In this document: in pieces, positions 57,123 through 64,000 of the stretch
Numbering within the stretch: position 1 is the stretch's first letter
How the letters are laid out: the number at the start of each line of letters is the position of its first letter
NCBI RefSeq assembly: GCF_029871245.1
Contig: NZ_SSON01000040.1
Coordinates: 1 to 64,000 of the forward strand
DNA: 64,000 bases
Source of the DNA: Pseudomonas sp. BN102
GTDB taxonomy: Bacteria > Pseudomonadota > Gammaproteobacteria > Pseudomonadales > Pseudomonadaceae
Reading direction: 5' to 3'
Program-made: the position numbers and the translations under genes
The notes under the pieces: generated by a model
What the model was told of the DNA's origin: nothing
What the model saw: the letters and a program-made list of their open reading frames with translations, nothing else
Database searches by the model: none

Positions 57123-57639
57123 AGGGAACTCTCCATACATACCGCGCTTGTGGCGCGCATCAATCAGGAACGGGCGTTATCTCCGCGATCGTTCATTCTT
57201 GCGGCGCGCCGATTGGTCGGCAGGTACGCATGGGATGCAACTGTATAGGTATAAGAAATTTAATTTAAATATCTTTTTTGAATATGTTTATGGCTTTCGC
57301 CCCGCCCCCTCCCGCGCGGGAACGGGCCCGCCAGCCGCCCCGCTCCACCAGGCTGTCGAACTCGCACTCGGGCCCCGGCGGCGATGCCCGGCAGGGTGCT
57401 CTTGCCGCAGCAGAACACCAGGCCGGCCCACTAACCCGTCTGGCGCCTGCATAGTCTGCCAAGGAGTTGGCGAAGACTGAGCGTGAGGCCAAGCAGATGC
57501 TTGCCTCGTCTGGCGCGGTCGCTCTCCTGGCACGGGTGCGGGGCGAAGTGGAGGCACAGAGCGGAGCCATCTTGCGCAGCTGGCACCTGCCGCGCTCCCA
57601 AGAGGAGCCCTATGGAAGGACTCCTGATGGAGCAAACAA
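57123..57639. other. 517-base stretch without a supported gene
   Basis: The AT-rich part near 57240-57290 (poly-A/T tracts) is a likely promoter region for the dioxygenase-transporter unit read leftward. The GC-rich part (about 57300-57480) shows no coding frame that I trust; a GKSTL string on the minus strand near 57395-57406 is isolated. Near 57603-57625 an imperfect hairpin AGGAGCCC..GGACTCCT could end the transcript of the M20 gene. Confidence 0.45.
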
Positions 57640-58806
57640 CTAGAGGGGCAAGCTCAATCGAACGACCTCGGCGAAGTAACGGGCACCGATGCCCAGGATG
57701 GCGTCGTTGAAGTCGTAACACGCATTGTGCAGCGGGATCGCGCCAGCTTGTCCTGCGGTGCCGTTGCCGATGAATACGAAGTTGCCGGGAACCTTCTGGA
57801 TGAATGCGCCGAAGTCTTCGGAAATCATCATCGGCGATACCTCGCCATCCACCGCTTGCTCACCCACCACATTCCGCGCCGCCGCCACGGCAATTGCGGT
57901 GTGCTCAGCCCAGTTCACGGTCGGCGCGAACTCATGGGTGTACTCGAACTCACAGGTCGCACCATGCATGACGCAGATACCCACGCAAATCTCGCGCATG
58001 CGGGTTTCCAGCAGTTGCTGCACCTCAGGGCTGTAGCTCCGCGTATCCCCCTTGATGGTGACGTGGGTGGGGATCGCATTGCGGATGCCGTCGGTGATGA
58101 ACTCGGTGCAGGAAATCACCGCCGGCAAACTGGGGTCGAGGTTCCTCGATACGATGGTCTGAAGTGCCAGGACAATCTCCGCACCGATCACCATCGGGTC
58201 GATACCCATGTGCGGCCTGGCGGCGTGCGTGCCCCTTCCCTGGATGCGAATGACGAAGTTGTCCTCGCTCGCCATGATTCCGCCCTCCCGGGTTGCGATG
58301 TGGCCGGCAGGCATACCCGGCATGTTGTGCGCCCCGTAGATGGCGTCGACCGGGAAGCGCTCGAACAACCCATCGGCCATCATCGCCTTCGCTCCGCGCC
58401 CATGCTCCTCCGCCGGCTGGAAGATGAAGCGCACGGTGCCATTGAAGTCGCGTCGGGTGCAGAGCAGTTCCGCAGCGCCAAGCACCATCGCCATGTGCCC
58501 GTCATGCCCACAGGCGTGCATCTTTCCTGCAATCTGCGAGGCGTGTTGCCGGCCCGGTGCCTGCTCAGCAATGTTCAGGGCATCCATGTCCGCCCGCAGA
58601 CCTATAACGCCCCCGCCCTCGCCTACCGTAAGGCTGGCCACGAGCCCGGTGCCGCCGATCTCGCGATGTACCGCGAGGCCAAAGCTCTGAAGAATCCTGG
58701 CAACTTCTTCCGCCGTGTTGAACTCTTCAAAGCCGGTCTCAGGAAGCCGGTGAAAGGCATGCCGCCATTCTTTGAGTCGCAGCTGAAAATCCTGGTCAAC
58801 AACCAT
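57640..58806 (-). CDS. M20 family amidohydrolase (aminoacylase/hippurate-hydrolase-like)
   Basis: A 388-residue metal-dependent amidohydrolase. The di-metal motifs are HACGHDGHMAMVLGAA and FQPAEEHGRGA, with a later GAHNMPGMPAG segment typical of hippurate hydrolase/IAA-amino-acid hydrolase-like proteins. It is predicted to be cytoplasmic. It follows the (deleted) permease gene by 14 bases. It probably removes an N-acyl group from an amino acid. The pairing with a diaminopropionate lyase suggests an N-acyl-diaminopropionate or similar substrate, but this is inference. Confidence 0.88.
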   Translation of the reverse strand: MVVDQDFQLRLKEWRHAFHRLPETGFEEFNTAEEVARILQSFGLAVHREIGGTGLVASLTVGEGGGVIGLRADMDALNIAEQAPGRQHASQIAGKMHACGHDGHMAMVLGAAELLCTRRDFNGTVRFIFQPAEEHGRGAKAMMADGLFERFPVDAIYGAHNMPGMPAGHIATREGGIMASEDNFVIRIQGRGTHAARPHMGIDPMVIGAEIVLALQTIVSRNLDPSLPAVISCTEFITDGIRNAIPTHVTIKGDTRSYSPEVQQLLETRMREICVGICVMHGATCEFEYTHEFAPTVNWAEHTAIAVAAARNVVGEQAVDGEVSPMMISEDFGAFIQKVPGNFVFIGNGTAGQAGAIPLHNACYDFNDAILGIGARYFAEVVRLSLPL

Positions 58807-58820
58807 TTGCTCTTTTGCTC

Positions 58821-59426
58821 CTATTGCTGGGCTATGGCAGGACGCTCGGTTGCACCTGCGGGATGAATAGATGCCGTTGCATTCTCCTCAGCGGTCATGC
58901 GCCAGACGACGCTTTCGTCGAGATAGTGAGTTCGGTAACCACTCCGCACACCGAGGTGGTAGAAGGCCAAGGCCAGTACAGCCACGACCGCCATGTCCCA
59001 TCCCGCTGGCAATAGGCCGATGCCACCAAATTCCTTGCTCCCCAGGTACAACACCGCAGCCATAACCGGCAGGTAGCCAATCAACCAGGCGGCCGCACGC
59101 AGGTCCCGACTGAAGCCTTTCCAACCCGACTTGGCTTGGAAGTAAAAGAAGATCGGCAAGGCAGCCATGAAGCCTACCAGCGAGCCATGTGAGTAACGGG
59201 CATAGCGGACCATGCCACCGGACTCGGGAAACATCGCCCCCATTTCTGCATAGGTCAGGGCAATCGCCAGCACCACGACGGCGCCGATGATCCAGGCCAG
59301 GATCGCCGCCGGTCCCGCAATCGCCGAAGCGTGCCAGGCGCCGAACAACCAGCCGGAGCCGATGATGGAGCCGAGGCCTGTGAGCATCAGCGACCATGAC
59401 CCGATGTTTCGTTTTGTGGTTTGCAT
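58821..59426 (-). pseudogene. APC-type amino acid permease with large internal deletion
   Basis: The frame codes for only 201 residues. The first 86 residues are the start of a permease (IGSWSLMLTGLGSIIGSGWL, ESGGMVRYARYSHGSLVGF). From about residue 87 the sequence is the end of the same family (ALPIFFYFQAKSGWKGFSRD, RAAAWLIGYLPVMAAV, GIGLLPAGWDMAVVAVLALAFY). Full-length relatives are about 530 residues, so some 330 residues, including most membrane helices, are missing; the junction lies near 59165-59171 and stays in frame. The short product is unlikely to transport. The start at 59426 follows GGAGCGCGAA. It is in operon position between the lyase and the M20 gene. Confidence 0.75.
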
Positions 59427-59463
59427 TTCGCGCTCCATTGTTTTTTTTGTGCGGAGTTGTCCG

Positions 59464-59491
59464 CGGAGAAGAGACGACGGTCTCTTCTCCG
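59464..59491 (-). promoter_or_regulatory. Perfect 12-base hairpin between lyase and permease genes
   Basis: CGGAGAAGAGAC and GTCTCTTCTCCG are perfectly complementary around a four-base loop. It lies 30 bases after the lyase stop codon (leftward) and 37 bases upstream of the permease start. There is no T run in the leftward direction, so it may stabilise the lyase mRNA end or attenuate downstream expression. Confidence 0.55.
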
Positions 59492-59521
59492 TGGGGCAAG
59501 GGATTGCAGGGAGGGTGGAGG

Positions 59522-60748
59522 TCAGGCCTTGGGCGACCAGGCCTTCTGACGAGACAGGACGGAGTCGGCGGTTTCGCCAACCAGCTCGGCGTAGACGCCC
59601 GGAGCGGTTGCGCCTTCGGTGCTGATCAGCAGTACGCGGGACTGCCCATCAATGCCGAGATCGGAGGAGAGACTGTTCGACGCGACGACCCGCACCAATC
59701 CGGCGAGCCCGGCCACCGCCGACTCGCCCGCCACCAGTGGAATATCGCGCTGGCTGCCGGCGGCCAGACGGCGCATGGCGCTGACCGCCTCGTCATCCCG
59801 GATGGTCATGAAGAAGTCGACGCTGGGTTGCAGGAACTTCCAGGCCAATGGCGAGGTTTCACCACAGGCGAGGCCCGCCATCACCGAATCCACCGAGCCG
59901 GTTGCCTTGGCCGCCTTGCCGGCGATGGCGCTCTGATACAGGCAATCAGCCTGTTCCGGCTCGACCACGATAATGGTCGGGCGCTGCTCGCCGCAGAGCT
60001 CCCAGAGGTAGCTGGCGATGCCCGCCGCCAGGCCGCCAACGCCGCCTTGCAGGAACACGTGGGTGAACGCCGGGCCGCTGCCCTGACGCTGGGCCGCCGC
60101 CTCGATGATCTCGGCGGCGATGCTGCCGTAGCCCTGCATCACGTCGCGCGGGATTTCCTCATAGCCGTCATAGGAGGTATCGGAAACCACCAGCCAATCG
60201 TTCTTTTCGGCGAGTGCAGCCGCTTCCTCGACCGACTCGTCGTAGTTGCCACTGATCCGCACTATCTCGGCGCCGTATGCCGCAATGGCCTCTTCACGCT
60301 CGATGCTGACGTTGGCATGCAGCACGATGACGCAGCGGCAGCCGACGCTCTGGGCCGCCGCCGCCAGGGCGCGGCCATGGTTGCCGTCGGTCGCGCTGAT
60401 CACGGTGAAATCGGCCAGGGCCGCGCTGTACTCACCCGCCAGCAGGCCGCGAGCCTCGAAGCGCTGCTCAGGGAACCGGCGAAGGATCAGGCGCACCAGG
60501 GCGATGGGCGCCCCAAGGGCCTTGAAGCTGCCCAGCACCGAACGCTCCGATTCATCCTTGACCAGGATGTCCGCCACTCCCAGTTCTGCCGCAAGATCGG
60601 GCAGCGAGTAGAGCGGAGTTCCATCGCTGTTCAGCCGTGACCAATCCGAAAGCCAGGCGCGACTCTCATTGGCCTTCTGGATGCTCATGATGTTCTTCAG
60701 AGCATCGGGGTAGGTTTCACGTTTTGCGTTGGGGTTGGCGATCAACAT
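59522..60748 (-). CDS. dpaL: Diaminopropionate ammonia-lyase
   Basis: A 408-residue PLP enzyme of fold type II. The PLP lysine is in ERSVLGSFKALGAP and the glycine-rich loop is visible as TDGNHGRALA and QGGVGGLAAG. The lyase converts 2,3-diaminopropionate to pyruvate and two ammonia (E. coli YgeX is the reference). The start at 60748 follows GGAGTCA and gives the normal N-terminus. It lies between an M20 hydrolase and the permease remnant, in one leftward unit. A C-terminal remnant of a second copy is at 6884-7123. Threonine/serine dehydratase-like activity cannot be excluded but the length and motifs favour DpaL. Confidence 0.92.
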   Translation of the reverse strand: MLIANPNAKRETYPDALKNIMSIQKANESRAWLSDWSRLNSDGTPLYSLPDLAAELGVADILVKDESERSVLGSFKALGAPIALVRLILRRFPEQRFEARGLLAGEYSAALADFTVISATDGNHGRALAAAAQSVGCRCVIVLHANVSIEREEAIAAYGAEIVRISGNYDESVEEAAALAEKNDWLVVSDTSYDGYEEIPRDVMQGYGSIAAEIIEAAAQRQGSGPAFTHVFLQGGVGGLAAGIASYLWELCGEQRPTIIVVEPEQADCLYQSAIAGKAAKATGSVDSVMAGLACGETSPLAWKFLQPSVDFFMTIRDDEAVSAMRRLAAGSQRDIPLVAGESAVAGLAGLVRVVASNSLSSDLGIDGQSRVLLISTEGATAPGVYAELVGETADSVLSRQKAWSPKA

Positions 60749-60825
60749 AAATGACTCCATTAGAAGGCAAAGCCGGGCCAATGCCGCCGGCATCCGCCAG
60801 CGGGTTCGTGGAATAGCGGTTGAAA

Positions 60826-62082
60826 TCAATGGTTGGCGTTCAGGCGGCCGACGACAACGTCAATAAGCACCTCGGCGCCCTTGAGCAACTGATCGTCATC
60901 CGTATGCTCACGGGGGTTGTGGCTGATGCCGCCACGGCTGGGCACGAATATCATTGCGGACGGTGCGATACGCGCAATCATCTGTGCGTCATGACCCGCG
61001 CCCGAGGTCATGCGCTTGTAACTGAAACCGAAGCGCTTGGCGGAGGCTTCGATTTCATCAGCCAGATCCGCATCGAAGATCACAGGTTGGAAACGCACCA
61101 ACTGTTCGGTGCTGATCCTTACGCCCTCCTCTTCCGCAATCACGGCCAGGAACTTCTCAAGGCGCTTTTCGGCGGCCACCAGCAGCTCTTCATCGGGATC
61201 GCGCAGGTCCACCGTGAAACTGGCCCTGCGCGGAATCACGTTGATCACATTGGGCTCGAAGTTCATGCAACCGACCGTCGCCAGGGTTGTTCCGCCCGAG
61301 TCGCGGGCGATCTCCCTCAGTTCAGCCACGATTGCGCTCGCCACATAGCCGGCATCGTGGCGCAAACGGGTCGGGGTGGTGCCCGCATGGTTGGCATTGC
61401 CTTGCACGACGACCTGCTGCCAGGAGATGCCTTGGAGGTTCTCGACCACGCCAATAAGGGTGTTCTCCGCCTCCAGGATCGGGCCCTGTTCGATATGCAG
61501 TTCAAGGTACTCATGAGGAACGATGGACCCCGGCTCAAGGTCACCGGCATAGCCGATTCGTTGGAGTTCATCGCCCAAACGGGTTCCGTCGGTGCCGATG
61601 GTTGCCAGTGCTTCTTCCACAGACATCCCGCCGGCGTAGACCAGCGAGCCCATCATGTCCGGCTGGTAACGAACGCCCTCTTCGTTGGTGAAGGCGCCAA
61701 TGGTGATTGAGCGCGACGGCAGTGCCCCCGCCTCGCGGAATGCACGGGCCAAAGCCAGCCCGGCCAGCACCCCGTAGCAGCCATCCAGGGCACCGGCGTT
61801 GGTCACGGTGTCGATGTGGGAACCCATCATCAGGGGAGCCTGGTGACTTTCATCCGTGGCGGAGCGAAGCGTGCCGAAGATATTGCCGATACGGTCGACC
61901 TGGACGTCCAGGTCAAGCTCCTTCATCCAGGCCACGAGTTGGTCGCGGCCCGCCTTCTCCGCATCGGTCAAGGCGATACGGGTACGGCCACCATTGACCG
62001 GGTCGGCACCTATCTCACCAAGGGTGCGGATCTGCTGGAGCAGAATCGGGCCATTCAGGCGAAGATCGGGACACTTGCTCAT
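60826..62082 (-). CDS. M20 Zn-dependent hydrolase (N-carbamoyl-amino-acid hydrolase/allantoate amidohydrolase type)
   Basis: A 418-residue hydrolase of the beta-ureidopropionase/AllC group. Metal ligands and motifs are GSHIDTVTNAGALDGCYG, TNEEGVRY, HIEQGPILE and the C-terminal SGAGHDAQ and SRGGISHNPREHT. Its usual reaction is hydrolysis of an N-carbamoyl (ureido) group with release of CO2 and ammonia. It is the first gene of the unit with the diaminopropionate lyase. In E. coli the lyase gene ygeX also lies next to an M20 hydrolase gene (ygeY). The exact substrate is not known. Confidence 0.9.
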   Translation of the reverse strand: MSKCPDLRLNGPILLQQIRTLGEIGADPVNGGRTRIALTDAEKAGRDQLVAWMKELDLDVQVDRIGNIFGTLRSATDESHQAPLMMGSHIDTVTNAGALDGCYGVLAGLALARAFREAGALPSRSITIGAFTNEEGVRYQPDMMGSLVYAGGMSVEEALATIGTDGTRLGDELQRIGYAGDLEPGSIVPHEYLELHIEQGPILEAENTLIGVVENLQGISWQQVVVQGNANHAGTTPTRLRHDAGYVASAIVAELREIARDSGGTTLATVGCMNFEPNVINVIPRRASFTVDLRDPDEELLVAAEKRLEKFLAVIAEEEGVRISTEQLVRFQPVIFDADLADEIEASAKRFGFSYKRMTSGAGHDAQMIARIAPSAMIFVPSRGGISHNPREHTDDDQLLKGAEVLIDVVVGRLNANH

Positions 62083-62262
62083 CAGACTCTCCGGTGCGGG
62101 ACGAGTGGGCGATGCGGCTCAGCCCATAGGTCCCAGGGTTACTGGTAGACGTGTAAATTTTATTCCTGCTGCCTCGCACTAATTTCTTGATTTATGGCTA
62201 TCTGATGAACTTTTATTACGCTTTCTGGCCAACTACCGATTTTCCATTCAGAGCCGTCCAAA

Positions 62263-62736
62263 ATGAGCCTCGATCAGTTCGACCATGCACTGCTGGAGGC
62301 CGTCCAGCAGGACGCCACCACCTCTCAGCAAGACCTTGGCGCCCAGGTGAACCTGTCGTCCGCGGCCGTGAATCGCCGCCTGAAGAAGATGAATGCAGAT
62401 GGGGTCATACGAAAGACAGTCTCTGTCGTGGACCCCTCGCAGTTGGGCTACGCGCTCACGGTAATCGCCGAGGTGGAGGTGGAAAGCGAGCGCCTGGACT
62501 TGCTGGACGCCATGAAGCGCAGCTTCCTCGCGTGCCCCCAGGTACAGCAGTGCTACTACGTGGCGGGTGAATGCGACTTCGTACTGGTCATGCTGGTGAA
62601 GAACATGGAGCAGTACACCGAGCTCACGAGGGAGCTGTTCTTCGAGAGCAACAACGTCAAGCGGTTCAAGACGCTCGTGTCGATGAGCAACGTCAAGGTC
62701 GGTCTCGATGTTCCGGTAACCGGTGCAGGCCAGTAG
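62263..62736 (+). CDS. Lrp/AsnC-family regulator
   Basis: A 157-residue regulator. The N-terminal HTH (DATTSQQDLGAQVNLSSAAV) is followed by the RAM ligand-binding domain (VIAEVEVESERLDLLDAMKR, CYYVAGECDFVLVMLV). It is divergent from the M20-lyase unit across about 180 AT-rich bases that should contain its operators, and upstream of the aminotransferase gene. It likely senses an amino acid related to the locus (for example diaminopropionate, a D-amino acid or alanine) and controls both arms. A C-terminal remnant of a paralogue is at 7123-7281. Confidence 0.92.
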   Translation: MSLDQFDHALLEAVQQDATTSQQDLGAQVNLSSAAVNRRLKKMNADGVIRKTVSVVDPSQLGYALTVIAEVEVESERLDLLDAMKRSFLACPQVQQCYYVAGECDFVLVMLVKNMEQYTELTRELFFESNNVKRFKTLVSMSNVKVGLDVPVTGAGQ

Positions 62737-62772
62737 CGATAGCGGACGTCCCCAGTAAAGGCATCAGCCAGC

Positions 62773-63618
62773 ATGCGCACTATCTACCTCAATGGCACTT
62801 ACCTTCCCGAAAACGAAGCCAAGGTTTCCGTATTCGATCGTGGGTTCATGTTCGGAGATGCGGTGTACGAAGTCACCGCGGTCATCGGAGGACGCCTGAT
62901 CGACTTCGCCGCCCATATGGCGCGGCTGCGCCGTTCGCTCCTGGAGCTGGGCATGGTCGCCAGCTTCGATGAAGCGGAGCTGGCCGCAATCCACGAGCGG
63001 CTGGTAAAGCTCAATGCCGTGACCGAAGGCCTGGTCTACGTCCAGGTCAGCCGTGGCGTGCAGGATCGCAACTTCGCCTATCCGGATGCGTCGACGCCCT
63101 GTACCTGGGTCATCTATACGCAGGAGAGGACCATTCTGGATAGCCCGATAGCCAAGCGCGGGCTGTCGGTCATCAGCCTGCCGGACCTGCGCTGGCAACG
63201 CAGTGACATCAAGACGACCCAGCTGCTCTACGCCTGCATGGCAAAGGAAGCGGCCAGGCAACAGGGCGCGGATGACGCCTGGCTGGTCCGCGACGGACTG
63301 GTAACGGAAGGCAGCTCGAACAATGCGTTCATCCTGACCGCCCAGGGCTCGATCGTGACACGAGAGCTGTCTCAGGCCCTCCTTCCCGGGATCGCCCGAT
63401 CCAGCATGCTGACGGTCATCCAGGAGTGCGGGTACCGCATCGAGGAGCGGGCATTTTCCCTCGACGAGGCGAAACAGGCGGCCGAAGCCTTCGTAACCTC
63501 GTCGACCACACTGGTCTACCCCGTTATTTCCATCGACGGGCAGCCCATCGGGTTGGGCAAGCCTGGCACCGTCACACGAATGCTCAGGGCGGCCTATATC
63601 AAGCGCCTGGTCGGCTGA
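62773..63618 (+). CDS. Class IV aminotransferase, D-amino-acid-transaminase-like
   Basis: A 281-residue fold-type-IV PLP enzyme. The start RTIYLNGTYLPENEAKVSVFDRGFMFGD, the LRWQRSDIKTTQLL segment with the PLP lysine, and the WLVRDGLVTEGSSNN loop are those of D-alanine/D-amino-acid aminotransferase. It lies 36 bases after the Lrp gene, probably in one transcript. It would interconvert D-amino acids and keto acids, for instance to feed products of the adjacent lyase or hydrolases into metabolism. A branched-chain or aminodeoxychorismate-lyase role is less likely. Confidence 0.88.
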   Translation: MRTIYLNGTYLPENEAKVSVFDRGFMFGDAVYEVTAVIGGRLIDFAAHMARLRRSLLELGMVASFDEAELAAIHERLVKLNAVTEGLVYVQVSRGVQDRNFAYPDASTPCTWVIYTQERTILDSPIAKRGLSVISLPDLRWQRSDIKTTQLLYACMAKEAARQQGADDAWLVRDGLVTEGSSNNAFILTAQGSIVTRELSQALLPGIARSSMLTVIQECGYRIEERAFSLDEAKQAAEAFVTSSTTLVYPVISIDGQPIGLGKPGTVTRMLRAAYIKRLVG

Positions 63619-63763
63619 GAGAGTCCGCACAGCCACTGCTTTCGGCCCGGGATGCATACATGCCACGCTGCCGACAATCGGAGGGCTACCGCAGACTCAC
63701 CGCCGGCGCCTGTGCGCGCCTGGCCCCTTGGCACTCGTCAGAAGCGGCGGATGCCCCAGGTCG

Positions 63764-64000
63764 TCAGTCGTCTTCGTGCAAACGCACACCGCGCGCATGC
63801 AACAGATGCGGAACGATAAGAACCACCAGCGTGAGTGCGAGAACCGCAGCTGAGATGGGGTGGGTCACGAAAACGGACCAATCCCCCTGGCTGATTGACA
63901 GGGCGTTGCGCAATTGCTTTTCCGCCATGGGGCCCAGCAGCATCCCCACGATCACCGGGGCAACCGGGAAATCGAGGCGGCGCATCAATACCCCGATCCA
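63764..64000 (-). CDS. TctA-type tripartite tricarboxylate transporter permease, C-terminal part
   Basis: The frame runs off the right edge; 78 codons plus stop are present. The sequence WIGVLMRRLDFPVAPVIVGMLLGPMAEKQLRNALS is the conserved end of the large TctA permease, followed by one more helix and a polar tail ending VRLHEDD. The rest of the gene and probably its tctB/tctC partners lie outside the window. Its substrate is a carboxylate, not identifiable here. Confidence 0.85.
   Translation of the reverse strand, partial: WIGVLMRRLDFPVAPVIVGMLLGPMAEKQLRNALSISQGDWSVFVTHPISAAVLALTLVVLIVPHLLHARGVRLHEDD

Noticed and set aside
57370-57425. GKSTL string on the minus strand resembling an ABC ATPase Walker A
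   Set aside because: The sequence around it (before GKSTL and after it) does not continue as an ATPase, and no Q-loop, signature or Walker B follows. Chance similarity in GC-rich DNA is as likely as a relic.

Overview
The window reads as chromosomal DNA of a GC-rich, metabolically versatile Pseudomonas (or close relative). The evidence is the protein families (mms valine-degradation genes, a dmp-type phenol hydroxylase with its sigma-54 activator, a FecIRA siderophore-signalling set, MexEF-like RND genes, a MexT-like LysR regulator, DUF2388 and BPSL0761 small proteins), the strong GC codon bias, and scattered Pseudomonas-type short palindromic repeats. No rRNA, tRNA, CRISPR array, integrase or insertion sequence was recognised.

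Layout. 1-3.6 kb: end of mmsA, then mmsB and an acyl-CoA dehydrogenase (valine/isobutyrate catabolism), closed by a good terminator. 3.8-6.3 kb: a membrane PAS-GGDEF-EAL protein. 6.9-7.3 kb: a relic in which the 3' end of a diaminopropionate ammonia-lyase gene is fused head-on to the 3' end of an Lrp-type regulator gene. Intact homologues of both lie at 59.5-62.7 kb in the same relative orientation. 7.7-15.4 kb: phenol hydroxylase operon dmpKLMNOP plus an outer-membrane channel gene, read leftward from a near-perfect sigma-54 promoter, with the XylR/DmpR-class activator divergent. 15.6-29.6 kb: a patchwork of stress and detoxification genes (two exported epoxide-hydrolase-like enzymes, an AhpD-like protein, two periplasmic cupins, a PtrA-type small protein, a MexEF-like pump without outer-membrane channel, a DUF417/RclC-like membrane protein next to an AraC regulator, a LysR regulator).

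30.5-34.5 kb: TonB receptor with signalling domain, FecR anti-sigma and FecI sigma. 35.6-42.1 kb: a three-gene signalling cassette made of a NarL-type response regulator, a giant soluble hybrid kinase built from tandem HAMP units, and a receiver-HisKA_3 kinase. 42.4-47.8 kb: single genes (methyltransferase, LysR, SnoaL-like, GNAT, DUF2388, acetolactate-synthase-like TPP enzyme). 48.0-50.9 kb: a decaying patch in which a DMT exporter and its divergent MocR-type regulator each carry one in-frame TGA, followed by a broken alpha/beta hydrolase relic. 51-53 kb: DinB, MexT-like LysR, DUF1801. 53.4-57.1 kb: a TauD-like dioxygenase with a sulfonate/alkylsulfate-type ABC transporter.

57.6-63.6 kb: an amino-acid catabolic locus. 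One arm carries an M20 carbamoylase-like hydrolase, diaminopropionate ammonia-lyase, an internally deleted APC permease and an M20 aminoacylase-like hydrolase; the divergent arm carries an Lrp regulator and a class IV (D-amino-acid) aminotransferase. The start of a TctA-type transporter gene locus enters from the right edge.

The main themes are aromatic degradation, nitrogen and sulfur scavenging, stress defence, and clear gene decay at three places. The best leads are the duplicated and collapsed diaminopropionate-lyase/Lrp locus, the paired nonsense codons in the exporter/regulator couple, and the possible use of N-carbamoyl- or N-acyl-diaminopropionate-type substrates by the intact locus.
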